From: Cyclobacteriaceae bacterium
GTDB lineage: Bacteria; Bacteroidota; Bacteroidia; Cytophagales; Cyclobacteriaceae
Direction of reading: 5' to 3'
Assembly (NCBI GenBank): GCA_019638395.1
Contig: JAHBTX010000002.1
Coordinates: 310,001 to 374,000, forward strand
Length of the DNA: 64,000 nucleotides
Of this stretch, positions 17,542 through 24,692 are shown piece after piece. Within the stretch, counting starts at the first letter, position 1, and the number at the start of each line of letters is the position of its first letter. The position numbers and the translations under genes are program-made. A model generated the notes under the pieces. It was given only the letters and a program-made list of their open reading frames with translations. It was not told the DNA's origin and did no database searches.

Positions 17542-18561
17542 CTATTTAATCTTATAATAGTTCTTATACCAATTCACAAAATTACCAATGCCTGTTTCTA
17601 TTGTTGTTGCTGGCTTAAATCCAACGTCTTGCATTAAATCATCTATATTAGCAAATGTTGCCGGCACATCACCATCTTGCAGGGGTAAGAAGTTTTTTAC
17701 AGCCTTTTTGCCTAATTTTTCTTCAAGCACTTCAATAAAGCGAAGTAATTCTACCGGGTTATTATTACCGATATTATAAATTTTATAAGGCGCAAAACTG
17801 GTTGCGGGGTCAGGATGTTCGCCATTCCAGCTAGGATTTTTTTTAGCAACATGCGGAATTAAACGAACAATACCTTCCACAATGTCATCTACATACGTAA
17901 AATCGCGCTGCATTTTACCGTTATTAAAAACATCTATCGCGCGCCCCTCCAGAATAGCCTTTGTAAAAATAAACAGTGCCATGTCGGGCCGGCCATAAGG
18001 TCCGTAAACGGTAAAGAACCTTAATCCTGTAGCGGGTATGTTGTAAAGGTTAGAGTAAGCATGTGCCATCAATTCATTTGTCTTCTTGCTTACTGCGTAA
18101 AGAGCCAGCGGATGATCTACATTATCATGCACCGAAAAAGGCATTTTCCGGTTTGCTCCATATACTGAACTGGAAGAGGCATAAACGAGATGCTTAACCG
18201 GATTATTGCGGCATGCTTCCAAAACATTCAGGAATCCTGTCAGGTTGCTATCCAGGTATGCATATGGATTTTGAATGGAGTAACGAACTCCGGCTTGAGC
18301 TGCAAGATTTACAACATAATCAAATTTACCGCTGTTAAATAGAGAATCGATTGCTGGTTTATCTTCAAGGTTTATTTTGTGAAAGCTAAAACCAGCCAGT
18401 TGTTTTAAAATTGCCAACCGCGCTTCCTTTAATGTAACCTCATAATAGTCATTCAAGTTATCAAGTCCGGCAACTTCATACCCGGCCGCAATTAACCGCT
18501 GTGTTAAATGAAACCCGATAAAGCCAGCAGCACCCGTAACTAAGACACGTTGCGTATTCAC
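17542..18561 (-). CDS. UDP-glucuronate 4-epimerase-like NAD-dependent epimerase
   Basis: This 339-residue extended SDR starts [20 protein letters not shown], followed by [18 protein letters not shown] (about 33-50), a feature of the CapI/LpsL UDP-glucuronate 4-epimerase group. The catalytic residues appear as [17 protein letters not shown] (about 125-141) and [10 protein letters not shown] (about 153-162), followed by [17 protein letters not shown]. It starts with GTG at 18561 and is the first gene of the minus-strand polysaccharide transcript. Paired with the adjacent UDP-sugar dehydrogenase, it should epimerise the uronic acid at C4. Whether the N-acetylated or plain form is used is uncertain. 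Confidence 0.87.
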   Translation of the reverse strand: MNTQRVLVTGAAGFIGFHLTQRLIAAGYEVAGLDNLNDYYEVTLKEARLAILKQLAGFSFHKINLEDKPAIDSLFNSGKFDYVVNLAAQAGVRYSIQNPYAYLDSNLTGFLNVLEACRNNPVKHLVYASSSSVYGANRKMPFSVHDNVDHPLALYAVSKKTNELMAHAYSNLYNIPATGLRFFTVYGPYGRPDMALFIFTKAILEGRAIDVFNNGKMQRDFTYVDDIVEGIVRLIPHVAKKNPSWNGEHPDPATSFAPYKIYNIGNNNPVELLRFIEVLEEKLGKKAVKNFLPLQDGDVPATFANIDDLMQDVGFKPATTIETGIGNFVNWYKNYYKIK

Positions 18562-18579
18562 AATTCAAGAATTTGGTGG

Positions 18580-18608
18580 CAAAAGTACATCAAATCTGGT
18601 TAGATTTG
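18580..18608. promoter_or_regulatory. Putative divergent promoter region with a 7-bp inverted repeat
   Basis: The 69-base gap between the two divergent genes holds TAGATTTG (18601-18608, plus strand) and TACTTTTG on the minus strand (18587-18580). Both fit the Bacteroidota -7 element TAnnTTTG. The plus element overlaps an inverted repeat CAAATCT-ggtt-AGATTTG (18591-18608). A plus-strand TTTG at 18572-18575 lies 25 bases upstream, longer than usual. The arrangement would drive the polysaccharide operon leftward and the wzz-ccm genes rightward. Confidence 0.45.
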
Positions 18609-18630
18609 CACGCGTTAAAAAATGTAAAGC

Positions 18631-19476
18631 ATGAGCCCGGAAAAGAAGTCTGTTGTTGCTGCCGATGAAATTGATCTTACCGAATTAATGGTGAGCATTA
18701 TAAAGTTTTTAAACAAAAACCTCGTTGTCTTTTCTGTTTTCATTTTGTTGGGAATCGGTTTCTCGATTTTAGCATACGCTATATCGCCCCGCGTGTATGA
18801 AAGCAAAATGATTTTACAATCCGATATTTTAACGGAATCATATGCGGAGCGAATTACAGAAAGCTTAGACCGTCTAATTAAAGAAGGAAACAGTAGAGTA
18901 CTCTCATCCCGATTAAATATTTCGGAAGATGAAGCCGAAAAAATAAACAAAATAGAAATTGAAAGTGTAAAGCAAACAACGGCTTCAAAAGAGAAAGAAG
19001 AATCGATCTTTATTATTACGTGCGAAATAAAAGACAAATCGATACTCCCCGAATTACAAGACGGTATTATTGCGTTGCTTCGAAACAATGAGTTTGTAAA
19101 AATCAGAGTAAAGCAACGCGAAACCTACTACACCAGCCTGATAGCTAAAATCCAGGAAGAAATTAACTCGCTGGATAGCCTGAAAAAACGACTCTTTCAA
19201 GGCAAACCTGTTTATGGAAAAAGTGCTGAAATGATGCTGGTGGAACCAACCAGTATCTATTCAAAAATTATTGATTTGAATAAAGAACAAATTAATTATA
19301 AAAATGCGCTTGAGTTGGTAAACAGCATTCAGTTGGTAGAGGGTTTTACCGCTTTCGAAAAGCCAGCAAAACCAAAACTTTCTATTGCGCTTATACTTGG
19401 TTTTGTAGGTGGGGTATTTCTTGCGTTTTGCTTTTTAGGTGTAAAGTGGGGGCGGCAGGTAATTAAAGAATCGTGA
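18631..19476 (+). CDS. Wzz-like chain length determinant / polysaccharide co-polymerase
   Basis: This 281-residue protein has the Wzz/PCP topology: a cytoplasmic N-terminus (about 30 residues), a first membrane segment (about 34-54, FSVFILLGIGFSILAYAI), a long charged periplasmic part with coiled-coil character, and a second membrane segment near the end (about 253-273). The second segment is preceded by the Pro-rich FEKPAKPKLSIALIL motif typical of Wzz proteins. No tyrosine kinase domain is present. Such proteins set the modal length of the polymer made by Wzy. It faces the polysaccharide operon across a shared promoter region. Its TGA overlaps the GTG start of ccmB as GTGA, an unexpected coupling to cytochrome genes. 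Confidence 0.78.
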   Translation: MSPEKKSVVAADEIDLTELMVSIIKFLNKNLVVFSVFILLGIGFSILAYAISPRVYESKMILQSDILTESYAERITESLDRLIKEGNSRVLSSRLNISEDEAEKINKIEIESVKQTTASKEKEESIFIITCEIKDKSILPELQDGIIALLRNNEFVKIRVKQRETYYTSLIAKIQEEINSLDSLKKRLFQGKPVYGKSAEMMLVEPTSIYSKIIDLNKEQINYKNALELVNSIQLVEGFTAFEKPAKPKLSIALILGFVGGVFLAFCFLGVKWGRQVIKES

Positions 19477-20129
19477 TCGCTACCCTTTTTTTAAAGGAAC
19501 TTACACTGGAGCTGAGAAAAAAATCCGTTATCTCAGGCCTGGTTTTATATCTCTTTAGCACTGTCTTTATCTGCTATCTGTCTTTCAGCTTAAAGCAAAA
19601 CCAAATTACACCTTTGGTATGGAGTGCCTTGTTTTGGGTAACCATTCTGTTTTCAGTTATCAACACAGTGGCCAAAAGTTTTATTGGCGAAAAAAAGGGG
19701 CGGGAGATCTATTACTATTCCATCTCATCGCCAACAGCTATTCTTATCTCCAAAATGCTTTACAACTTTTTGTTGATTACAGTTTTATCGCTTACCGGCT
19801 GGCTGCTCTTCATTATCTTTTTAAACAATCCGCTAACCGATCACGCTCTTTTTGCTGCTACATTATTACTTGCTGCCCTTGGTTTCTCAACCTCGTTAAC
19901 GTTGCTATCAGCCCTGGCTGCAAAAGCCAATCACAGTAATATTCTGATGGCCGTGCTTAGTTTTCCGGTGGTGATTTCGGTATTGCTTATCGCAATAAAG
20001 GTTACTAAAAACTGCATCGATGGGCTTGATCGATCGGTAAGTTATCCGGAACTGTTTACACTGCTGGCAATTAATTGCGTGGTGGCGGCAGCGTCTTATT
20101 TGCTCTTCCCGTATATTTGGCGCAGCTAA
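19473..20129 (+). CDS. ccmB: Haem exporter subunit CcmB
   Basis: This 218-residue inner membrane protein has six hydrophobic segments and the layout of CcmB, the membrane subunit that with the ATPase CcmA drives release of haem-loaded CcmE. Recognisable features are the amphipathic N-terminal LFLKELTLELRKKSVISGL, then FWVTILFSVINTVAKSFIGE (about 50-69) and YYYSISSPTAILISKM (about 75-90). It starts with GTG inside the stop of the Wzz-like gene (GTGA overlap), so it is probably translated by coupling. It is one base from ccmC. The partner ccmA is not in this window. Confidence 0.9.
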   Translation: MIATLFLKELTLELRKKSVISGLVLYLFSTVFICYLSFSLKQNQITPLVWSALFWVTILFSVINTVAKSFIGEKKGREIYYYSISSPTAILISKMLYNFLLITVLSLTGWLLFIIFLNNPLTDHALFAATLLLAALGFSTSLTLLSALAAKANHSNILMAVLSFPVVISVLLIAIKVTKNCIDGLDRSVSYPELFTLLAINCVVAAASYLLFPYIWRS

Positions 20130-20130
20130 A

Positions 20131-20799
20131 ATGAAAACCTGGGTTAAAATTCTTTGCATCGCTTTACTGGTGTACACCATTGTGGGTGGTTTTCTTTTAG
20201 AAGTACCCCGCCTTAATATTGTAAACGAAAGCATTCGGGCACTCTACTTTCACGTACCCATGTGGTTTGGTATGATTGCCCTCTTTACGGTTTCGCTTGT
20301 ATATTCCATCCTGTATTTAAATAAACCAGCTTTTAAACGCGATGCTTTTGCAGTGGAGTTTGTGCACGCAGGTATTGTCTTAAACATATTAGGTTTAACA
20401 ACCGGCATGATCTGGGCTAACTATACCTGGGGCTCGCCCTGGCATGGCGATCCCAAACAAAACGGAGCGGCCATTGCACTTTTAATTTACCTGGCCTACT
20501 TTGTTTTAAGAGGCTCAATCGAAAATGAAGATCAGAAAGCAAGGCTAAGCGCAGTCTATAATATCTTCGCGTATGCTGCCATGATTCCCTTGTTGTTCAT
20601 TATTCCGCGCATGACGAGTTCGATGCATCCAGGCAATGGTGGTAACCCCGGCTTTAATTCGTACGATTTGGATAGCCGCATGCGACTCGTGTTTTATCCC
20701 GCTGTTATCGGCTGGACTTTATTAGGTGTTTGGATTGCCATCTTGCGTGTACGAGTGCGTTTCATTTCTGAAAAACTTTTAAATCTTGAACATGACTAA
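20131..20799 (+). CDS. ccmC: Haem transporter/handling protein CcmC
   Basis: This 222-residue membrane protein of the haem-handling family has six membrane segments. It has a periplasmic conserved His in ALYFHVPMWFG (about residue 34), a variant tryptophan-rich loop WANYTWGSPWHGDPKQNGA (about 93-111) and a second conserved His in MTSSMHPGNGGNPG (about 168). In the Ccm system CcmC loads haem onto CcmE in the periplasm. The WGD-type loop differs from the WxWDxRLT of proteobacterial CcmC, with Lys-Gln-Asn following the Asp-Pro. It overlaps the small ccmD-like gene by 8 bases. Confidence 0.9.
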   Translation: MKTWVKILCIALLVYTIVGGFLLEVPRLNIVNESIRALYFHVPMWFGMIALFTVSLVYSILYLNKPAFKRDAFAVEFVHAGIVLNILGLTTGMIWANYTWGSPWHGDPKQNGAAIALLIYLAYFVLRGSIENEDQKARLSAVYNIFAYAAMIPLLFIIPRMTSSMHPGNGGNPGFNSYDLDSRMRLVFYPAVIGWTLLGVWIAILRVRVRFISEKLLNLEHD

Positions 20800-21010
20800 A
20801 TTTTTCAAGCTTCTTTGCTTGTTGATTTTGCCCGCAAGTGCCTGGGCTCAACCCATCGAAATGGCCGACACCATGCGCTCGGAAGGTAAGATTTATGTGG
20901 TAGTGGCTATCTTGTTGTTGATTTTTGTCGGACTAATAACCTATCTCATTCTGCTGGATCGTAAAATCACCAAAATCGAGAAAAAACTACCACCCGATTC
21001 TAATTCCTGA
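20792..21010 (+). CDS. CcmD-like small membrane protein
   Basis: This 72-residue protein runs from the ATG at 20792, overlapping the last 8 bases of ccmC. An upstream TTG is possible but less likely. It has an N-terminal signal-like segment ending AWAQ, a short linker, one membrane helix (about residues 33-52, VVVAILLLIFVGLITYLIL) and a charged tail DRKITKIEKK. The size, single helix, basic tail and position after ccmC match CcmD family proteins, which help release haem-CcmE from CcmABC. The sequence itself is poorly conserved, so the call depends largely on context. Confidence 0.72.
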   Translation: MTKFFKLLCLLILPASAWAQPIEMADTMRSEGKIYVVVAILLLIFVGLITYLILLDRKITKIEKKLPPDSNS

Positions 21011-21192
21011 GGCTGTTTAAAAAGCATAATCAGAAAACTCATCTTTCAATTGCCTTTGAATCCTGTCCCCACGACCCATTCTTTTTGATTTCTCGTACGC
21101 TTGCCAAATCCTATTCCCAAAAATTCAACAAACAACAATTCTGAACTCCCCTAAAATCACAACTTTTTAACACTTCAAGTTGTTTTACACTG

Positions 21193-21200
21193 TACCTTTG
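21193..21200 (+). promoter_or_regulatory. Putative -7 element upstream of ccmE
   Basis: TACCTTTG matches the Bacteroidota TAnnTTTG -7 consensus and ends 26 bases before the ccmE start. A clear TTTG -33 box is not seen; the run TTTTT at about 21164-21168 is the nearest candidate. The 216-base gap between the ccmD-like gene and ccmE makes a separate promoter plausible. Confidence 0.35.
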
Positions 21201-21226
21201 CGCTCAAAGCAAAATCAGCAGAAGCT

Positions 21227-21640
21227 ATGAAGAAGTCGCACATTTTTGCACTGGTTGTTATTGCCGCTGCTATCGGCATTATTATCGCTAACACGGGCGA
21301 TGCCAGCACGTATGTTTCGTTCGATCAGGCCTATCAAATGGCCTCCACCGGTAACAATACCCAGATTCACGTAGTGGGCGATCTTAAAAAAGACGCCAAC
21401 GGTAATATTGTAGGCATTGAAAAAAGTGCCGATAAACTTTCCTTCTCTTTCATTCTGATCGATGAAAACCAGAAAGAACAAAAGGTTTATTACAACGAGC
21501 CCATGCCCCCCGATTTTACACGCTCCGAGAAAGTGGTGGTGATTGGTGGCTATCAGAATAATTCTTTCGTTGCCAGCAAAATTCTTTTGAAGTGCCCCTC
21601 TAAATACCAGGAAGAAAAAATTAACACCAGCAGTTTATAA
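21227..21640 (+). CDS. ccmE: Cytochrome c maturation haem chaperone CcmE, CxxxY variant
   Basis: This 137-residue protein has an N-terminal membrane anchor (about residues 5-21) and an OB-fold periplasmic domain (IHVVGDLKKDANGNIVGIEK, then LSFSFILIDENQKEQKVYYN). In proteobacteria CcmE binds haem covalently through His in an HxxxY motif. Here the equivalent position reads KILLKCPSKYQEEK, so Cys123 replaces the His and Tyr127 is kept. CxxxY CcmE proteins are known from Ccm systems that lack CcmH (described in some delta-proteobacteria and archaea). It lies 21 bases upstream of ccmF, probably in one transcript. Family assignment is firm; the mode of haem binding is inferred from the motif. Confidence 0.92.
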   Translation: MKKSHIFALVVIAAAIGIIIANTGDASTYVSFDQAYQMASTGNNTQIHVVGDLKKDANGNIVGIEKSADKLSFSFILIDENQKEQKVYYNEPMPPDFTRSEKVVVIGGYQNNSFVASKILLKCPSKYQEEKINTSSL

Positions 21641-21661
21641 ACGCGTTTTAAAAATCAGGTA

Positions 21662-24181
21662 ATGCACTATTTTATTGGTGATCTTGGTCACTTCTTCATC
21701 ATCCTGTCGTTTGTTACTTCGCTTGTAAGTGCATTTGCTTATTGGAAAACTATTAACACGAATGAAACTGCACGCGAAGCCTGGCGCAAAAATGCGCGCG
21801 TTGCTTTTTACGCACACAGCTTTGCGGTGCTGGGTGTAGTAGTTAGCCTCTTTGTAATTATCTACCAGCACTATTTCGAATATCATTACGCCTACAGCCA
21901 CTCTTCCCGCCACTTGCCAGCTCAATACATGGTTTCGTGCTTTTGGGAAGGGCAAGAAGGTAGTTTCCTGTTATGGATTTTTTGGCAGGCAGTAATTGGC
22001 ATCTTCCTTATTCATACCCAAAAAAAATGGGAAGCTCCTGTGATGGTGGTTTTCAGTTTAGTGCAGGCGTTTCTTGCCTCCATGATTTTAGGTGTGGTCA
22101 TTCCGCTAATCGACCTTAAGCTTGGCAGTTCGCCCTTCATTTTATTGCGCGATGCGATTGACGATCCCATCTTCAGTATTCAACCTGATTTTATCCCGAA
22201 AGATGGCAGCGGACTAAATCCATTGCTTCAGAACTACTGGATGGTTATTCACCCACCTACTTTGTTTTTGGGTTTTGCATTAACACTTGTACCCTTTGCT
22301 TTTTGTGTAGCCGGCCTTTGGCAAAAACAATATACTGAATGGATTAAACCTGCACTTCCGTGGACGTTGATCGGTGCAGGCATTTTAGGCCTCGGTATTT
22401 TAATGGGCGGCTATTGGGCTTATGAAACACTAAACTTTGGTGGTTATTGGAACTGGGATCCGGTTGAGAATGCAGTGTATGTACCGTGGCTGGTAATGAT
22501 CGCATCCATTCACACCATGATCATTTATAAAAACAATCAGACAGCACTCAAAACTTCTATCATCCTAACCATTGCCACGTTTGTACTGATTCTTTATTCA
22601 ACATTTTTAACCCGAAGCGGTATTCTGGGCGATGCCTCCGTACACTCCTTTACAGATTTAGGATTATCCGGTCAGTTGTTGATTTATCTTTTATTCTTTA
22701 CCGGTACCGCTATTGCATTATCCATTTGGCGTTGGAAAAAAATTCCTTCCTCCGAAAAGGAAACTTCGGTTTACTCGCGCGAGTTCTGGATTTTTGTGGG
22801 TGCAACACTTTTATGTTTGTCGGGATTTCAGGTGATTATTCCAACCTCCTACCCGGTTATCAATGAAATCGGTAGTTGGTTTGGTCTCGATTTACGCCTG
22901 GCTACACCGGGCAATCAGATTGAATATTACTCACGTTTTCAGGTTTGGTTTGGAGTGCTGATTGCATTGGCTTCAGGAACGGCACAGTTTTTCTGGTGGC
23001 GCAAAATCGACAAGAATAATCTTGTTAAAGAATTACTCTACCCCGCTTTGATTTCGTTGGTTGTGTTTGCACTTGTTATCTCGTTGGGAAAAATTTATAA
23101 ACCTGCTTACCTCGTTCTTACTTTGGCAGGTGTTTACCTCATTGTATCCAACCTGAAAGTCTTATTTACCGTAACCAAAGTTAACAAAGCCCTTTCGGGC
23201 GGAGCCATTGCTCACCTCGGTGTAGGACTTATGTTGATTGGCATTATGTTCTCAGCTGGTTATGCTAAAGTGGTGTCGCTCAACAATACCGGCATGCTCA
23301 TTTCGAAAGATTTACCTACAGAGTTTAATCGCGATAACCTGTTGTTGTTTGTACACGAACCCCGCCAAATGGCTGGTTATGAAATTGAATATTTAGGCGA
23401 ACGGGTAAAGCCCAATGGTATAAAAGGCTATGTAAGTAAAAACGATATTGATCTTACACTTGATCCTTACAAAGTTATTGCCGTTAAGGATATCTATTTT
23501 GAAAAGAAAAAAATTCTGAGTGCGCGCGATACGTTCGAGATTAACCCTGAAAATACTTTTTATGAAGTTGAACTTCGCAAAGATGGAAAAGTAGCTGCCG
23601 TATTATTTCCACGTGTGCAAATCAATCCTGCCATGGGCGGCTTTGTGGCTTCACCGGATATTGAACGCCATGCAGGGCGCGATTTATATACGCATGTTTC
23701 GTTACCCATGAATCGGGAAGAAGAGCCTGAATGGAGCGAACTTACCGAAGAGCGTATTCAGTTGAATCAACAATTTTTTGTGAACGATTACGTGGCCACG
23801 TTGGATGAAGTAGTTCGCATACACGAAATAGAAGGCTTTAAATTAGATGAAGCCGATGTAGCTGTAAAAGCTAAAATAAAAGTGAAAGGCGAACGCGATG
23901 AATACATGGCAGAACCCATCTTTTTAATTCGCAACAAAAGCCAGGTAGGTCGCATCCCTTCCGAAATAAACGACCTGGGGGTGAAGCTAACATTACTCAA
24001 TATTCACCCCGATACAGGTGAGTTTTCGCTTGGTATTAATACACGCCAAAAAGATTGGGTGATTATAAAAGCCATTGAAATGCCTTTGATTAATGTACTT
24101 TGGTTAGGTACAGGTGTGTTAATGATTGGCTTTACCGTTGCAATGGTGCGCAGGTTTGAAGATTTCAAAAAAGAATCTTAA
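21662..24181 (+). CDS. ccmF: Cytochrome c haem lyase subunit CcmF
   Basis: This 839-residue polytopic protein of the haem-handling family transfers haem to apocytochrome c. The N-terminal half holds about twelve membrane segments with YMVSCFWEGQEGSFLLWIFW (about 95-114), VIHPPTLFLGFAL (His, about 195), the tryptophan-rich haem loop GGYWNWDPVENAVYVPWLV (about 260-278) and IHTMIIY (His, about 284). A further His-containing helix follows (AIAHLGVGLMLIGIMF, about 516-531), then a large periplasmic domain of about 250 residues and a C-terminal helix. The length is on the long side compared with E. coli CcmF (about 650), the extra being the C-terminal soluble domain. It follows ccmE after 21 bases. 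Confidence 0.94.
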   Translation: MHYFIGDLGHFFIILSFVTSLVSAFAYWKTINTNETAREAWRKNARVAFYAHSFAVLGVVVSLFVIIYQHYFEYHYAYSHSSRHLPAQYMVSCFWEGQEGSFLLWIFWQAVIGIFLIHTQKKWEAPVMVVFSLVQAFLASMILGVVIPLIDLKLGSSPFILLRDAIDDPIFSIQPDFIPKDGSGLNPLLQNYWMVIHPPTLFLGFALTLVPFAFCVAGLWQKQYTEWIKPALPWTLIGAGILGLGILMGGYWAYETLNFGGYWNWDPVENAVYVPWLVMIASIHTMIIYKNNQTALKTSIILTIATFVLILYSTFLTRSGILGDASVHSFTDLGLSGQLLIYLLFFTGTAIALSIWRWKKIPSSEKETSVYSREFWIFVGATLLCLSGFQVIIPTSYPVINEIGSWFGLDLRLATPGNQIEYYSRFQVWFGVLIALASGTAQFFWWRKIDKNNLVKELLYPALISLVVFALVISLGKIYKPAYLVLTLAGVYLIVSNLKVLFTVTKVNKALSGGAIAHLGVGLMLIGIMFSAGYAKVVSLNNTGMLISKDLPTEFNRDNLLLFVHEPRQMAGYEIEYLGERVKPNGIKGYVSKNDIDLTLDPYKVIAVKDIYFEKKKILSARDTFEINPENTFYEVELRKDGKVAAVLFPRVQINPAMGGFVASPDIERHAGRDLYTHVSLPMNREEEPEWSELTEERIQLNQQFFVNDYVATLDEVVRIHEIEGFKLDEADVAVKAKIKVKGERDEYMAEPIFLIRNKSQVGRIPSEINDLGVKLTLLNIHPDTGEFSLGINTRQKDWVIIKAIEMPLINVLWLGTGVLMIGFTVAMVRRFEDFKKES

Positions 24182-24420
24182 TACTTGATGCGTTTGGACT
24201 GAATGATAGGAACAGAGAAATATTAGCTGTACATTTGAAACATTATTTAAGAACAGTGCCTATCAGGAAGGCTTTTTAACAGAATCTTCCTCCTTTTCAC
24301 AATTCTTTTATTTTATAATCCGCTCCGGGTTCTTCTTAAAAAACAACGAGATGATTATTAGTTACCAGATGGGTAAAGCTCATCGCAAAACAATCTTTTT
24401 ATTTAATTTTTTAACAACAA
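24182..24420 (+). promoter_or_regulatory. Long leader region before the cold-shock gene
   Basis: The 239 bases between ccmF and the cold-shock gene hold no ORF. The end is very AU-rich (a run of T then AACAACAA directly before the ATG), as in the long structured leaders of cold-shock mRNAs. An upstream segment with several C/T and G/A runs (24260-24330) could pair. The leader function is inferred from the gene family only. Confidence 0.35.
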
Positions 24421-24615
24421 ATGCAAGGAACAGTAAAGTTTTTCAATGAAACCAAAGGTTTTGGATTCATCACACCGTCAGATTCAAAAACTGACATCTT
24501 CGTTCACGTATCAGGTTTAATTGACGAGATTCGTGAAAATGATTTAGTAAGCTACGATGAAGAGCGTGGTAAAAAAGGCATGAATGCCGTAAATGTTTCA
24601 AGGATAATGAATTAA
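24421..24615 (+). CDS. Cold-shock domain protein (CspA family)
   Basis: This 64-residue single cold-shock domain is an RNA/DNA chaperone that binds single-stranded nucleic acid. It shows the standard start MQGTVKFFNETKGFGFIT with RNP1 (KGFGFIT) and RNP2 (DIFVHVSGL, about residues 25-33). Its length of 64 is normal. It is a monocistronic gene between ccmF and the convergent GMC oxidoreductase gene, with a long upstream leader and a strong terminator downstream. Confidence 0.95.
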   Translation: MQGTVKFFNETKGFGFITPSDSKTDIFVHVSGLIDEIRENDLVSYDEERGKKGMNAVNVSRIMN

Positions 24616-24637
24616 TAATTCCTTCTTTTATAACATT

Positions 24638-24668
24638 AAAAAAGATCGGCCAAAGCCGATCTTTTTTT
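24638..24668 (+). terminator. Rho-independent terminator, probably bidirectional
   Basis: A perfect stem AGATCGGC (24643-24650) / GCCGATCT (24655-24662) with a CAAA loop is flanked by A6 on the left and T7 on the right, so it can end both the cold-shock transcript and the convergent GMC oxidoreductase transcript. Confidence 0.9.
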
Positions 24669-24692
24669 GTTTGTAACTATCTGAATAACCTA

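Noticed and set aside
18615-19088. Minus-strand 157-residue ORF antisense to the Wzz-like gene
   Set aside because: Ser/Ile-rich low-complexity translation typical of an antisense shadow; the plus-strand frame has a clear family pattern.
21011-21226. Small ORF between the ccmD-like gene and ccmE
   Set aside because: No open frame with a plausible start; the stretch looks like a promoter or leader region only.
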